The notes below the pieces were generated by a model. The model saw only the letters and a list, made by a program, of their open reading frames with translations. It was not told the origin of the DNA and ran no database searches. From Acidiphilium sp. (GTDB lineage Bacteria; Pseudomonadota; Alphaproteobacteria; Acetobacterales; Acetobacteraceae), in the NCBI GenBank assembly GCA_028688905.1, contig JAQTXH010000001.1:62001-126000 (forward strand): 64,000 nt of DNA. The letters are read 5' to 3'. The number at the start of each line of letters is the position of its first letter. Positions within the stretch are counted from its first letter, which is position 1. The position numbers were made by a program, and so were the translations under genes. Shown piece after piece: positions 51,272 to 61,127 of the stretch.

Positions 51272-52237
51272 TCAGGCTTCATCCCGCAGATCGCGCCGCA
51301 TCAGGCGGTCCATACTCTGGACCAAACTTTGTTGCCCCGCGAGCAGGAGTGTCACCGACTCGGTAATCGGCATGTCGCACCCCGCCGCATGGGCGCGGGC
51401 AAGCAGGGCAGGGGCGGTGGCGATGCCCTCGATCACGCCTGCCGCGGTATCGGGCTTTTTGCCCTGCCCCAACGCCAGCCCGGCCCGGTAATTCCGGCTG
51501 GCACCGCCGGTCGCGGTCAGGATCAGGTCGCCTAGTCCGGCCAGCCCGGCGATGGTGTCCGCCGATCCGCCCAACGCCACCGCCAACCGGGCGATTTCGG
51601 CCAGACCGCGTGTAATCAGCGCCGCCCGCGCATTCTCACCCAGCCCCGCGCCGATCACCGCGCCGGCGGCAATGGCAATCACGTTTTTCGCGGCACCGCC
51701 AAGGGCGGCACCCATCGCGTCGGCACTGCCGTAAAGGCGAAATTTTGGAGTGGCCAAGGCCGTGAGCAATACGTGTCGCGCCGATGCATCCACCATCGCC
51801 AGCACAGCGGCGGCGGGCAGACCCGCTGCGATCTCATGGGCGAAATTCGGCCCGGTCAACAGCGCCACTGGGCGGGCGATCGCACAGTCCGCCACAATCT
51901 CCGGCCCCAGCGCGCCGCTCTCACGCTCCATGCCCTTGCAACACAGCACCAGTGCCCCGGACGCGTCGGGCAACCGCGCCAGTGTCGCCCGCAGATGCTG
52001 AAACGGCGGACAGAGTAACGTAAGGGCGGCCTCCGGCGGCACCTCGGCGATGGCGAGGGAGGGCGGCAGCACCGCGCCAGGCAGCCGGGGGTTGATCCGG
52101 GAGGTTGCCAGTGCCTGCGCCCGTGCGGCGTCGCGCGCGACCAGAACGGTCTTGCGGCCTGCCTGGGCATACAGCACCGCCAGCGCGGTACCCCAGGCTC
52201 CGGACCCCACGACCGCAATATCGGCCCCCCTATTCAT
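51272..52237 (-). CDS. gpsA: Glycerol-3-phosphate dehydrogenase (NAD(P)+)
   Basis: 321 residues. Starts with the Rossmann signature IAVVGSGAWGTALAVLYAQAGRKTVLVARD, then CCKGMERESG, TGPNFAHEIAAGLPAA and the catalytic lysine region LGGAAKNVIAIAAGAV. It supplies sn-glycerol-3-phosphate for phospholipids. ATG 52237 gives the family start; it overlaps the end of rlmJ by 8 nt. Confidence 0.94.
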   Translation of the reverse strand: MNRGADIAVVGSGAWGTALAVLYAQAGRKTVLVARDAARAQALATSRINPRLPGAVLPPSLAIAEVPPEAALTLLCPPFQHLRATLARLPDASGALVLCCKGMERESGALGPEIVADCAIARPVALLTGPNFAHEIAAGLPAAAVLAMVDASARHVLLTALATPKFRLYGSADAMGAALGGAAKNVIAIAAGAVIGAGLGENARAALITRGLAEIARLAVALGGSADTIAGLAGLGDLILTATGGASRNYRAGLALGQGKKPDTAAGVIEGIATAPALLARAHAAGCDMPITESVTLLLAGQQSLVQSMDRLMRRDLRDEA

Positions 52238-53042
52238 CGGCCAACCGGGTGATCGTCGCCGCGCCATCCGCCTCGCCCAGGGTTTCGCGCAGCGCCGCGA
52301 GCACCGGTACTGCCGCGGCCTCGAACCCATATGGCGGATTGACGATCAGCAGACCGCACCCGTTCAGCCGCGCCGGATCGAGCGGTTCGCGCAACAACAC
52401 CTCGCACGCAATGATGTCCGTCATCCGCCGCGTCGCCAGATCGGCGAAAAAATCCCGCACCGGTGCCCGATGCTTGACCGGATACCATGCGGCGAACACC
52501 CCGACGGGGAAGCGTTGCCACGCCGCAGCGAGGGTGTGCGCCAGTGTGGCGAATTCATCGGCCTTCTCGAACGGCGGATCGATCAGCACCAGCGCCCGCC
52601 GCTCGGGCGGCGGCAGCAGCGCGATCATCGCCTCATACCCATCGCGCCAATGCACCTGAACCTGCGGATCGCCGCGAAACCGGCGTTTCAGCGCGGCGGC
52701 ATCGTCAGGGTGCCATTCGCACAGCGCCAGACGGTCCCGCGGCCGCAGCAGGGCGCGCGCCAGAACTGGGGAGCCAGGGTAGACATCGGTATCGCCCACC
52801 AGATCGTGAAAATCGGCGAGGGCTGGCGGCGGCATTTGGCGCAGCCTGCCGATGCCGGAGCGCCATTCGCCGGTCTTAGCCGCCTCGATACCGGCCAAAT
52901 CATACGCCCCAATCCCCGCATGGGTGTCGAGCACGAACAGCGGCTTCGGTTTGGCGATCATCGCGCGCAGCAACACCACCAGCAGCGCGTGCTTGACGCA
53001 GTCGGCGGCGTTGCCGGCATGATAGGCGTGGCGATAGTTCAT
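52230..53042 (-). CDS. rlmJ: 23S rRNA (adenine-2030-N6)-methyltransferase RlmJ
   Basis: 270 residues starting MNYRHAYHAGNAADCVKHALL, the defining RlmJ N-terminus. The SAM motif follows (PLFVLDTHAGIGAYDL), and the catalytic DPPF occurs in RALVLIDPPFEKADEF. It methylates A2030 of 23S rRNA. An in-frame start 10 codons upstream is less likely. gpsA begins within its last codons, so the genes are coupled. Confidence 0.94.
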   Translation of the reverse strand: MNYRHAYHAGNAADCVKHALLVVLLRAMIAKPKPLFVLDTHAGIGAYDLAGIEAAKTGEWRSGIGRLRQMPPPALADFHDLVGDTDVYPGSPVLARALLRPRDRLALCEWHPDDAAALKRRFRGDPQVQVHWRDGYEAMIALLPPPERRALVLIDPPFEKADEFATLAHTLAAAWQRFPVGVFAAWYPVKHRAPVRDFFADLATRRMTDIIACEVLLREPLDPARLNGCGLLIVNPPYGFEAAAVPVLAALRETLGEADGAATITRLADE

Positions 53043-53153
53043 CGTGGCCACTCTGATAATCAACCCCGTCATATTGCGCCAGATGGGCGCGCCCGCTTCA
53101 ATATTTGACGCCCCCGCATTCGGGCCTATTTGATAAGCTACGAGGAGAATTGA

Positions 53154-55001
53154 ATGACCCGCTTGAGGCCCCTGGCCGCACCGGACGATCTGGCCGGAGG
53201 CGGCGCGCCCGCTGACCTCCGGGTGTCAGCCTACGGCGACCTGCCCGAATGGAACCTGTCCGATCTTTATGCCGGCACCGATGATCCTGCCATTACCGGC
53301 GATCTGGTACGGCTGGCCGCCGCGAGCGCCGGGTTCAACGCGAGCTATCGCGGCCTCGTCACCACGCTCGACGGCACGGCGCTGGCCGAGGCGATCGGCC
53401 GTTACGAGGCGATCGCGCAGGGGTTGGCGCGGCTGCACGCTTTCGCGCAACTCATCTTCAGTGCCGATGCGACGCGGCCGGCCTCGGGCCAGTTCTATCA
53501 ATCGGTCGCCGAACGAGCGAGCGACGCTGGTTCCGCGCTGCTGTTTTTCCCCCTCGAACTCAATCGGATCGACGACGCCGCTCTCGACGCCCGCCTGACC
53601 GATCCCGCGCTGGCACCCTACGCGCCCTGGCTGCGCGATCTGCGCGCCTTGCGCCCGCACCAGCTTTCCGACGAGATTGAATCCCTGCTGCACGATAAAA
53701 ACGTCACCGGCCACGCCGCCTGGTCACGCCTGTTCGATGAAACCATTGCCGGCTTGCGACTGACGCTGGGCGGCGAGGAGGTGACGCTGAGCACCGCCCT
53801 CAACCGCCTGTCCGACCCCGATCGGGCGGTGCGCGAAGCCGCTGGCCGAGCCATCGGCGGTGTGCTCATCCGCCATGTCAAACTATTCACCCTGATCACC
53901 AACACCATCGCCAAGGACAAGGCGATCGAGGATCGCTGGCGGCACGATCCGACGCCCGTCGCCGCCCGCAACCGGGCCAACCGGGTCGAGGACGTTGTGG
54001 TGAGCGCCCTGGTCGCGGCCGTCACCCAATCCTACCCGCGCCTCGCGCATCGCTACTATATGCTGAAATCCCGCTGGCTCGGTCTCGCTCGGCTGGAATA
54101 CTGGGACCGCAACGCGCCGCTGCCCGGTGACGCCGATCCGTTGATCCGCTGGGATGCGGCGCGCGCCCATGTTCTCGGGGCCTACGCCGGTTTCAGCCCG
54201 AATCTGGCCGCCATCGGCGCGCGGTTTTTCGATCACGCCTGGATCGATGCGGTGCCGCGCCCCGGCAAATCGGGCGGAGCCTTCGCCCATCCGACCGTGC
54301 CGGACGCGCATCCCTACATCCTGCTGAATTATCACGGACGGGTGCGTGATGTGATGACGCTGGCGCATGAACTCGGCCACGGCATTCACCAGGTGCTCGC
54401 CGCCGGTCAGGGGTTTCTGATGGCGCAAACCCCGCTCACCCTGGCCGAAACCGCCAGCGTGTTCGGCGAAATGCTGACCTTCCGCGCATTGCTCGACGCC
54501 GAGACCGATCCGGCGCGCCGCCGCCTGATGCTGGCGCACAAAATCGAGGACATGCTCAACACAGTGGTGCGCCAGATCGCGTTTTTCCAGTTCGAGCAGC
54601 GCCTGCATCAGCGCCGCCGGACCAGCGAGTTGCTGCCCGAGGAGATCGGCGCGATCTGGCTCGACGTGCAACGCGAAAGCCTGGGTCCCGCCTTCAATTT
54701 TTCCGACGAGTACCGGATGTACTGGGCCTATGTGCCGCATTTCATCCACTCGCCGTTCTATGTTTACGCCTATGCGTTCGGCGACTGCCTGGTCAATGCG
54801 CTGTACGGCATTTATCGCGATGAGGCGGCAATGGGCCGAGCTGACGACTTTGTCCAACGCTACACCGCCATGCTGCGCGCGGGGGGTACCAAGCGCCACG
54901 GCGACTTGCTGGCCCCCTTCGGCCTCGATGCTGCCGACCTTGCGTTCTGGCAACGCGGCCTCGATGTCATAGCCGGATTTATCGACGAACTGGAAGATTG
55001 A
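53154..55001 (+). CDS. M3 family oligoendopeptidase (PepF-like)
   Basis: 615 residues. The zinc-binding motif is LAHELGHGIHQVL with the third ligand in LAETASVFGEML; the usual PepF N-terminus (YGDLPEWNLSDLYAGTDDPA) is present. It degrades oligopeptides in the cytoplasm. AGGAGA lies just before the ATG. It leads a plus-strand series with the AarF-type kinase and a methyltransferase, the gaps being 6 and 2 bp. Confidence 0.93.
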   Translation: MTRLRPLAAPDDLAGGGAPADLRVSAYGDLPEWNLSDLYAGTDDPAITGDLVRLAAASAGFNASYRGLVTTLDGTALAEAIGRYEAIAQGLARLHAFAQLIFSADATRPASGQFYQSVAERASDAGSALLFFPLELNRIDDAALDARLTDPALAPYAPWLRDLRALRPHQLSDEIESLLHDKNVTGHAAWSRLFDETIAGLRLTLGGEEVTLSTALNRLSDPDRAVREAAGRAIGGVLIRHVKLFTLITNTIAKDKAIEDRWRHDPTPVAARNRANRVEDVVVSALVAAVTQSYPRLAHRYYMLKSRWLGLARLEYWDRNAPLPGDADPLIRWDAARAHVLGAYAGFSPNLAAIGARFFDHAWIDAVPRPGKSGGAFAHPTVPDAHPYILLNYHGRVRDVMTLAHELGHGIHQVLAAGQGFLMAQTPLTLAETASVFGEMLTFRALLDAETDPARRRLMLAHKIEDMLNTVVRQIAFFQFEQRLHQRRRTSELLPEEIGAIWLDVQRESLGPAFNFSDEYRMYWAYVPHFIHSPFYVYAYAFGDCLVNALYGIYRDEAAMGRADDFVQRYTAMLRAGGTKRHGDLLAPFGLDAADLAFWQRGLDVIAGFIDELED

Positions 55002-55007
55002 GACAGA

Positions 55008-56366
55008 ATGATCAACGAAGCGGATTCTGGGGGCACCCTGTTCGGTGAGTTCAAGCGGTTCGCCCGCACCTCGGGGGCGATGTCCGGCATCGCGGCACGG
55101 GTCGCGGGCGAGCGGATGTTCGGTATCAAGACCGATCGCTCGCGCCACGCTGAAGACCTCAAAACCATCCTCGGCGGTCTCAAGGGGCCGATGATGAAGG
55201 TGGCGCAAATCCTCACCACCATCCCGGACGCCTTGCCCGAGGAATACGCCCGCGAACTCGCCCAGTTGCAGTCTAACGCCCCGGCGATGGGCTGGGTGTT
55301 CGTCCGCCGCCGGATGGCCGCCGAACTGGGACCGAACTGGGAGAGCAAGTTCAAAACCTTCGGTCGCGAAGCCGCCGCCGCCGCCAGCTTGGGTCAGGTG
55401 CATCGCGCAATGCTGCCCGATGGCCAGGACGTCGCCTGCAAACTGCAATATCCCGATATGCCCAGCACGGTCGAAGCCGATCTGCGGCAGTTGAAGCTGG
55501 CGATGGCGGTCTACAAGCGGATGGATAACGCGATCCATCAGGACGATATTTATGTCGAACTCGCGACACGGCTGCGCGAGGAGCTTGATTACCAGCGCGA
55601 GGCGGCACAGACCCGGCTCTACACCGTTATGTTAGAGGGGCAGCCGGACATTGTTATTCCAACGCCGATCCCCGCCTATTCGACCAGACGCCTTCTCACC
55701 ATGTCGTGGCTCACCGGCGCCGGGATGCAGGCCTGGCTTGATACCAACCCCGATCAGGCAAGTCGCAACCGGATCGCCCGCGCGCTGTTCCGGGCATGGT
55801 ACGTGCCATTCTACCGCTTCGGCGTGATCCACGGCGATCCACACCTCGGCAATTATCAGGTCAACCCGGACGGTGGCATCAACCTGCTCGATTTCGGGTC
55901 GATCCGGGTGTTCCGTTCGAATTTCGTGGCCGGCGTGATCGAATTGTTTGAAGCCATCCGTACCAGCAACGACGATCAAGCTTACCACGCCTACAAAATT
56001 TGGGGATTTACCGACATCACCAAGGAAAAGCTCGACGTCTTGAACGACTGGGCGCGCTTCCTCTATGAACCGCTCATGCAGGATCGCGTCCGCCCAATTC
56101 AGGAAACCAACGACGTCACCTACGGCCGCAGCGTGGCGGAACGGGTCCACGAAGGGCTGAAACGCACCGGCGGCGTCCGCCCGCCGCGCGAGTTCGTGCT
56201 GATGGACCGCTCCGCGATCGGGCTGGGCAGCGTGTTTTTGCGTCTTCGCGCTGAATTGAACTGGCAGCAATTGTTCCACGAGACCGTCGCCGATTTTGAT
56301 GAAGCCTCCCTCGACGCCCGGCAAAGCCATGCACTGGCCGCGGCCGGCGTGCCGAAGCCGCTATAG
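55008..56366 (+). CDS. AarF/ABC1/UbiB family atypical kinase
   Basis: 452 residues. The family KxGQ-like segment reads LKGPMMKVAQIL, then the Ala-rich loop AAAASLGQVHRA, the ATP-binding lysine in VACKLQYPD and the metal loop LLDFGSIR after HGDPHLGNY. UbiB proteins bind ATP and support coenzyme Q synthesis or lipid handling; the exact role of this group is open. The KxGQ glutamine position is kept although the first glycine is replaced by valine-alanine. Confidence 0.88.
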   Translation: MINEADSGGTLFGEFKRFARTSGAMSGIAARVAGERMFGIKTDRSRHAEDLKTILGGLKGPMMKVAQILTTIPDALPEEYARELAQLQSNAPAMGWVFVRRRMAAELGPNWESKFKTFGREAAAAASLGQVHRAMLPDGQDVACKLQYPDMPSTVEADLRQLKLAMAVYKRMDNAIHQDDIYVELATRLREELDYQREAAQTRLYTVMLEGQPDIVIPTPIPAYSTRRLLTMSWLTGAGMQAWLDTNPDQASRNRIARALFRAWYVPFYRFGVIHGDPHLGNYQVNPDGGINLLDFGSIRVFRSNFVAGVIELFEAIRTSNDDQAYHAYKIWGFTDITKEKLDVLNDWARFLYEPLMQDRVRPIQETNDVTYGRSVAERVHEGLKRTGGVRPPREFVLMDRSAIGLGSVFLRLRAELNWQQLFHETVADFDEASLDARQSHALAAAGVPKPL

Positions 56367-56368
56367 TC

Positions 56369-57067
56369 ATGGCAATCCTGCAACGCGGCCTGCGCGGCGG
56401 GCTGATGGCCCGTGCCTATCGCAAGATTCTGCACTCCTGGTATCTCAACGACATCGCCTTCGATGTCCGATTGCACGCGAAACATGAAGCGGTCGCCTAC
56501 ATCATCGGAAACATGCAAGCCGCGATGATGCTGCGCGACCGGTTCGACCTGCTGCGCTTTGCCCTTGCGCGCGCCCCCACCGAAGGGCTGGTGCTGGAAT
56601 TCGGCGTCGAGAAAGGCCTCTCGATCGCCTGCCTCGCCAATGCGACCCAGCGGACCGTCCATGGTTTCGATTCGTTTCAGGGCCTGCCAGAAGACTGGTC
56701 CGGCACCGCGGCACCGCGTGGCACGTTCGACCGCCGCGGCCAATTGCCGAAGGTGCCCGCCAACGTGCGCCTGCATGTCGGCTGGTTCGATGCGACCTTG
56801 CCGCAATTTCTGGCGCAAATCCCCGAACCCGTCGCACTCCTGCACGTGGATTGCGATATCTATTCCTCGACTAAAACGATTTTTTCCCTGTTAGGTCCGC
56901 GCATCGGAACCGGCACGGTGATCGTGTTCGATGAATACTTCAACTACCCCGGCTGGCGGCAGCATGAATACAAGGCGTTCCAGGAGTTCTGTACCGATCA
57001 AGGCCGGGCCTATCGCTATCTCGGCTATGCCGGCGAGAAGGGCCACGTCGCGGTGATCATGGTCTGA
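56369..57067 (+). CDS. TylF/MycF-like SAM-dependent methyltransferase
   Basis: 232 residues. The SAM motif VLEFGVEKGLSIACLAN is followed by VHGFDSFQGLPEDWSG, a metal/catalytic region LLHVDCDIYSSTKTIF and IVFDEYFNYPGWRQHEYKAFQEF. These fit macrocin O-methyltransferase-like enzymes, a wide family also acting on sugars and small molecules in non-producers. No biosynthetic genes are nearby, so the substrate is unknown. Starts 2 bp after the AarF-type gene. Confidence 0.82.
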   Translation: MAILQRGLRGGLMARAYRKILHSWYLNDIAFDVRLHAKHEAVAYIIGNMQAAMMLRDRFDLLRFALARAPTEGLVLEFGVEKGLSIACLANATQRTVHGFDSFQGLPEDWSGTAAPRGTFDRRGQLPKVPANVRLHVGWFDATLPQFLAQIPEPVALLHVDCDIYSSTKTIFSLLGPRIGTGTVIVFDEYFNYPGWRQHEYKAFQEFCTDQGRAYRYLGYAGEKGHVAVIMV

Positions 57068-57076
57068 CGATCTACG

Positions 57077-58208
57077 TCAACTCGCCTGCGCCGAAGCCTC
57101 GCTGCGGGTCGCGCCCACCCGTGCCGCTAGCGACGCCGCCATGAACTCGTCCAAATTCCCGTTCAGCACCGACTCCGGATTGCCGCTCTCCCAGTTGGTC
57201 CGCAAATCCTTCACCAGTTGATACGGTGCCAGCACATACGACCTGATCTGATGCCCCCAGCCGATATCGCGCTTGGTGCTCTCGGTCGCCGCACTGGCAA
57301 CCTCGCGCCGCTGCAACTCCGCCTCGTACATCCGCGCCTTCAGCATCGCCATCGCGGTCGCCCGGTTGCGATGCTGGCTGCGATCGGTCTGGCAGGCGAC
57401 GATGATCCCGGTCGGAATATGGGTGATCCGGATGGCACTTTCGGTCTTGTTGACGTGCTGGCCACCCGCACCCGAGGCGCGATAGGTATCGACCTTCAGA
57501 TCCGATGGGTCGATCTCGATCTCGATCGTGTCGTCCACCACCGGATATACCCACACGCTGGCGAAACTGGTCTGGCGGCGGGCATTGGCATCGAACGGCG
57601 AGATTCGCACAAGGCGATGCACGCCGGCCTCGGTCTTCAGCCAGCCATAGGCGTTCATCCCGGTGATTTGCAGTGTCACCGATTTGATGCCGGCCTGTTC
57701 GCCCTCCGACTGATCGAGCATCGCCACCTTGTAGCCGTGCTGTTCGGCCCAGCGGGTGTACATGCGCATCAGCATTTCCGCCCAATCCTGCGCCTCGGTA
57801 CCCCCGGCACCGGCGTTGATTTCCATGTAGGCGTCGTTCGCATCGGCCTCGCCTGAGAGCAGGCTTTCGATTTCGCGGCGCTTGGCCTCTTCGGAAATCC
57901 GTCGCAGCATCGCCTCGGCTTCGGTCAATACGGCCTGATCGCCCTCGGCTTCGGCGAGTTCGACCAGCATCAGCGCATCATCGGTGTCGCGTTCCATGGC
58001 GCGCACCGCATCGGTTTGGGTCAGAATGCGGGTGCGTTCGCGCAACAAGGCCTGCGCCTCGGCAGCGTTATTCCACAGTTGCGGGTCTTCGGCCTGGGAG
58101 TTCAGCCGGTCGAGTTTATCGAGCGAAGCATCCCAGTCAAAGATGCCTCCTCAGCAGGGCCACGCTTTGCGTGATCTGCTCGGCAAGAGCTTGGGTTTCG
58201 GCGGACAT
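57077..58208 (-). CDS. prfB: Peptide chain release factor 2, with programmed +1 frameshift
   Basis: The protein is about 376 residues and is read in two frames. Frame one is 23 codons (MSAETQALAEQITQSVALLRRHL) and ends at an in-frame TGA; a +1 shift at CTT-T continues with DWDASLDKLDRLNSQAED and on to the C-terminal catalytic domain. The GGQ motif is RASGAGGQHVNKTESAIRITH and the stop-recognition region is present. This is the classical autoregulated prfB arrangement, so the broken frame is not a mutation. Low RF2 favours the shift and restores RF2. Confidence 0.96.
58137..58151 (-). promoter_or_regulatory. prfB programmed frameshift site
   Basis: On the minus strand the sequence is AGGAGG CAT CTT TGA C: an internal Shine-Dalgarno (58146-58151), then the slippery CTT (58140-58142) and the TGA (58137-58139). 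The spacing is that of the E. coli site. TGA is recognised by RF2 itself, which makes the loop self-regulating. Confidence 0.96.
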
Positions 58209-58246
58209 TGGTGTTTATTCCATCAATAAGGGGTGGCGGCGGCTCG

Positions 58247-58349
58247 AGCAATATTGCTTGAGGTTGACGCACCTGCGGCAACTGAATGCAATGAAATCGC
58301 TCGCAAAAATAAAAATAGAGCCTGTTCGGCCTTAAACGATCAGGCTCTA
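58247..58349. repeat. Dispersed ~103-bp intergenic repeat, copy 2
   Basis: Same element as at 34009-34111 in the opposite orientation, with the palindrome AGCAATATTGCT (58247-58258) at one end and the hairpin GAGCCTG...CAGGCTC at the other. By eye roughly four bases in five agree. The hairpin end overlaps the stop codon of the penicillin-binding protein gene and is followed on that strand by a T-rich stretch, so it can serve as its terminator. Confidence 0.75.
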
Positions 58350-60965
58350 ATACAGGCCACCCAGCGATTTGTCGACACTCGGCGCGGGCGGCGGCGGACT
58401 GCCCGGGCCATGGCCGGCCGCGTTCGCCGGATTGAAATCATGCTGCGCGTTCTGGTCGCCCGACGTGGAGAGCGAACCGCCCAGCCCCAGCGGATTATCC
58501 GCCACCAACCCGAGGTTGGATTGGCTTCCCGGTGTCTGCCCCGGTTTGAACGCCTCGGTCACGGTCTGACTACCGAACGTAACCTGCGCCAGTGTCATTC
58601 CGGCGGGTGTCGGGAAATTGATCACCGGCTGTCCTTTCAGGGCAACCTTCATGAACTGGTTCCATGCCGGCCCGCACACGTTGCCGCCGGTCTGATTTTT
58701 GCCCAGATCGCGTGGCGTGTCGTAGCCAATCCAACAGCCGGTCACCATTTGCGGAATGAAGCCGATGAACCAGGCATCGTTGAAATTATTGGTGGTACCG
58801 GTTTTACCGGCAATGGGCCGATGCAGCCCGGCCACCGCCGGCACGCCGGTGCCAAATTCGGTCACGTTCCGCATCATCATGATCACCTGATACACGCTGT
58901 CAGGATCGGCGAGTTGCGCGCCCGGCCGGTTGAGCACCGGTGGCTGATCCGCCGATCCGTCCATGCAATTGGCGCAGGACTGATCAGGGGCCTGGTACAA
59001 TATGTGTCCGTCAGGCGCGGTCACACTGTCGATCAGCGAGGGTTCCACCTGCCTTCCGTATTCATCGAGCGCCGCATAGCCCCGTACCATCCGCCACAGC
59101 GTGGTATCGAGCGCGCCGATCGCCGCCGGGTAGATCAGCGGCATGTGATGCACGATGCGGAACCGCTCGAAATTGGCGGCGACGTTCGCCAGCCCCACCC
59201 GGCGCACCAGATGCAGCGTCGCGAGGTTGAGCGACTGCTCGATCGCATAAAATACCGGCACCGGCCCGAGGAAGCTCATTTCGTAGTCTCCTGGCCGGTA
59301 GAGCTGCCCATCGGCCATGCGCTGGGTAAACGGCGCATCCAATATGGTCGCATCCGGCTGGAGTCCCGCCTGCATTGCGGTGAGGTAGTCGAACGGCTTG
59401 ACGCTCGACCCCGGTTGCCGATGTGCCTGGGTCGCCCGGTTGTAGGGACTCATCCGGTTGCTCCAGCCCCCGACCATGATGCTGACCCGGCCGGTTTCAG
59501 GGTCAAGGCTCAGCATCGACCCTTCGACCACTGGGATCTGTTCGAGCGAGACGGTGCCACCCTTGGCCGGTTTATGGGGGTCGATCATCACCACGTCGCC
59601 GGGCTTGAGCATCTGATCCACGCTCCGCAGCAGCGGCCCCGGCGCGCCGTGGACCAGCGGCCGCCCCCATTGCAGGGCCGCAAGGCTCAGCGTACCGGTG
59701 CGCGTCGCCGCCGGATTATCGCCCTGGATCCAGCCGATATGGGCGAGGGCAGGGGTTTCGCTGACCACCACGCCGAGCCGCCACCGCCGCCGCAGCCCCG
59801 GCGGGGTCGGCTGTTTGGCCAGTGCCGGTGCCCAGTCGCTCGCCAGATCGGCCACATTCAGCCGTGATACCGGCCCATGATAGAAGCCGAATTCATGATC
59901 GTAGGACTCCAGCCGGTTTCGCATCGCATCCATGGCTGCGGTCTGCAATTTCGGATTAAGGCTGGTCCGCACGATCAGCCCGCCCTCCATGGTGGTCTTT
60001 TCGCCGAACATCTGGACCAGCTGCGCCTCGACCGCATTGATGAAATAACCGGCACCCGGCACCGGCCGCGAACCCGCCGCCGCCTTCGGCAATAACGGCG
60101 ACGCCAGCGCAATCCTGGCTTCGGCATTGGTGATCACGCCGTCGTCGCGCATCCGCCGAATCACCCAGTTCCGCCGGTCCAGCGCGCGATGGGGATGCAG
60201 AAAGGGATTGTAATTGGTGGGCGCTTTCGGCAGGCCACCCAGCATTGCCGCTTCGGCAATGGTCAGCTTCGACAGCGGCTTGTCGAAATACGCTTCCGCC
60301 GCCGCCGCCACGCCCCAGGAATTCTGCCCGAGGTAAATCTCGTTCAAATAAAGCGTGAGAATCCGCTGCTTGCTCATCGCCCGATTCACCCGCAGCGCCA
60401 GAATCGCTTCCTTAATCTTGCGGGTGAAATCGATCCGGTTATCGAGCAGCATGTTCTTGACCACCTGCATCGTGATGGTCGAAGCACCCAGCGGTCGCTC
60501 ATGGCTGCCCAGCCTTGTCATATCGACAAACCCGGCCCGAACGATCGCCAGCGGATCGATGCCCGGCTCGGTCCAGAAATTACGGTCCTCGGCGGAAATG
60601 AAGGCGCGCGACACCACTTGCGGAATCCGGTCGTACGGCACGTAAATCCGGTGCTGGGTGCCGAGGGCGGCGATCAGCCGAAAGTTATCGGCGTAAATCC
60701 GGGTTTCCAGCGGCGGCTCGTAGTGGCGCAGTTTGGCGACACTGGGCAGCCCATTGCTGAAATACAAAAACAGGCCGCCGCCCACCACCAGACCGCCGAC
60801 GATACCGAACAGCGCCAGCCGATAGAGGCCGCGCGCCATCACACCGCCGGCAATGCGGGCGAGGCCCGGTCGGGTTTTACGCTTGCGCGGCGGCTGCGGT
60901 GTCCGTTGCGACCGGCGTGCTTTGTCGTTTGCCAGGCGATCGCCGGCTTTCAGGGGTCCAGACAT
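58347..60965 (-). CDS. Class A penicillin-binding protein (PBP1A-type)
   Basis: 872 residues. Short basic cytoplasmic part, one membrane span (LALFGIVGGLVVGGGLFLYFS), then a glycosyltransferase domain (AFISAEDRNFWTEPGIDP, RPLGASTITMQVVKNMLL, KIKEAILALRVN) and a transpeptidase domain (QPGSSVKPFDYLTAM with the catalytic serine, and KTGTTNNFNDAWFIG). It polymerises and cross-links peptidoglycan. ATG 60965 has AAGGAG upstream. A proline/glycine-rich tail follows the transpeptidase. The stop codon lies in the dispersed repeat. Confidence 0.94.
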   Translation of the reverse strand: MSGPLKAGDRLANDKARRSQRTPQPPRKRKTRPGLARIAGGVMARGLYRLALFGIVGGLVVGGGLFLYFSNGLPSVAKLRHYEPPLETRIYADNFRLIAALGTQHRIYVPYDRIPQVVSRAFISAEDRNFWTEPGIDPLAIVRAGFVDMTRLGSHERPLGASTITMQVVKNMLLDNRIDFTRKIKEAILALRVNRAMSKQRILTLYLNEIYLGQNSWGVAAAAEAYFDKPLSKLTIAEAAMLGGLPKAPTNYNPFLHPHRALDRRNWVIRRMRDDGVITNAEARIALASPLLPKAAAGSRPVPGAGYFINAVEAQLVQMFGEKTTMEGGLIVRTSLNPKLQTAAMDAMRNRLESYDHEFGFYHGPVSRLNVADLASDWAPALAKQPTPPGLRRRWRLGVVVSETPALAHIGWIQGDNPAATRTGTLSLAALQWGRPLVHGAPGPLLRSVDQMLKPGDVVMIDPHKPAKGGTVSLEQIPVVEGSMLSLDPETGRVSIMVGGWSNRMSPYNRATQAHRQPGSSVKPFDYLTAMQAGLQPDATILDAPFTQRMADGQLYRPGDYEMSFLGPVPVFYAIEQSLNLATLHLVRRVGLANVAANFERFRIVHHMPLIYPAAIGALDTTLWRMVRGYAALDEYGRQVEPSLIDSVTAPDGHILYQAPDQSCANCMDGSADQPPVLNRPGAQLADPDSVYQVIMMMRNVTEFGTGVPAVAGLHRPIAGKTGTTNNFNDAWFIGFIPQMVTGCWIGYDTPRDLGKNQTGGNVCGPAWNQFMKVALKGQPVINFPTPAGMTLAQVTFGSQTVTEAFKPGQTPGSQSNLGLVADNPLGLGGSLSTSGDQNAQHDFNPANAAGHGPGSPPPPAPSVDKSLGGLY

Positions 60966-61127
60966 GGCGCGCTCCTTAGCACCCAATATGCGAGGGGGCG
61001 AGCATCGCCATGAACGGCGTGCCGGTTAAATATTGGCAACGAAACCGTGCGCATTTGCCGGCGGATGTGGTGGCACGCGCGGGGCCGCCTTGCAGAACCG
61101 CGCATGCTTGGATATAGGCCGCTCCAC

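Noticed and set aside
53883-55538. 551-codon minus-strand frame across the M3 peptidase and AarF-type genes
   Set aside because: It is antisense to two clearly conserved genes and its product resembles nothing.
57077-58048. prfB as a truncated or frameshifted pseudogene
   Set aside because: The upstream 23 codons, internal Shine-Dalgarno and CTT-TGA-C show a programmed frameshift, so the gene is intact.
58233-59867. 544-codon plus-strand frame opposite the penicillin-binding protein
   Set aside because: It is antisense to the catalytic domains; its first part is only the dispersed repeat.
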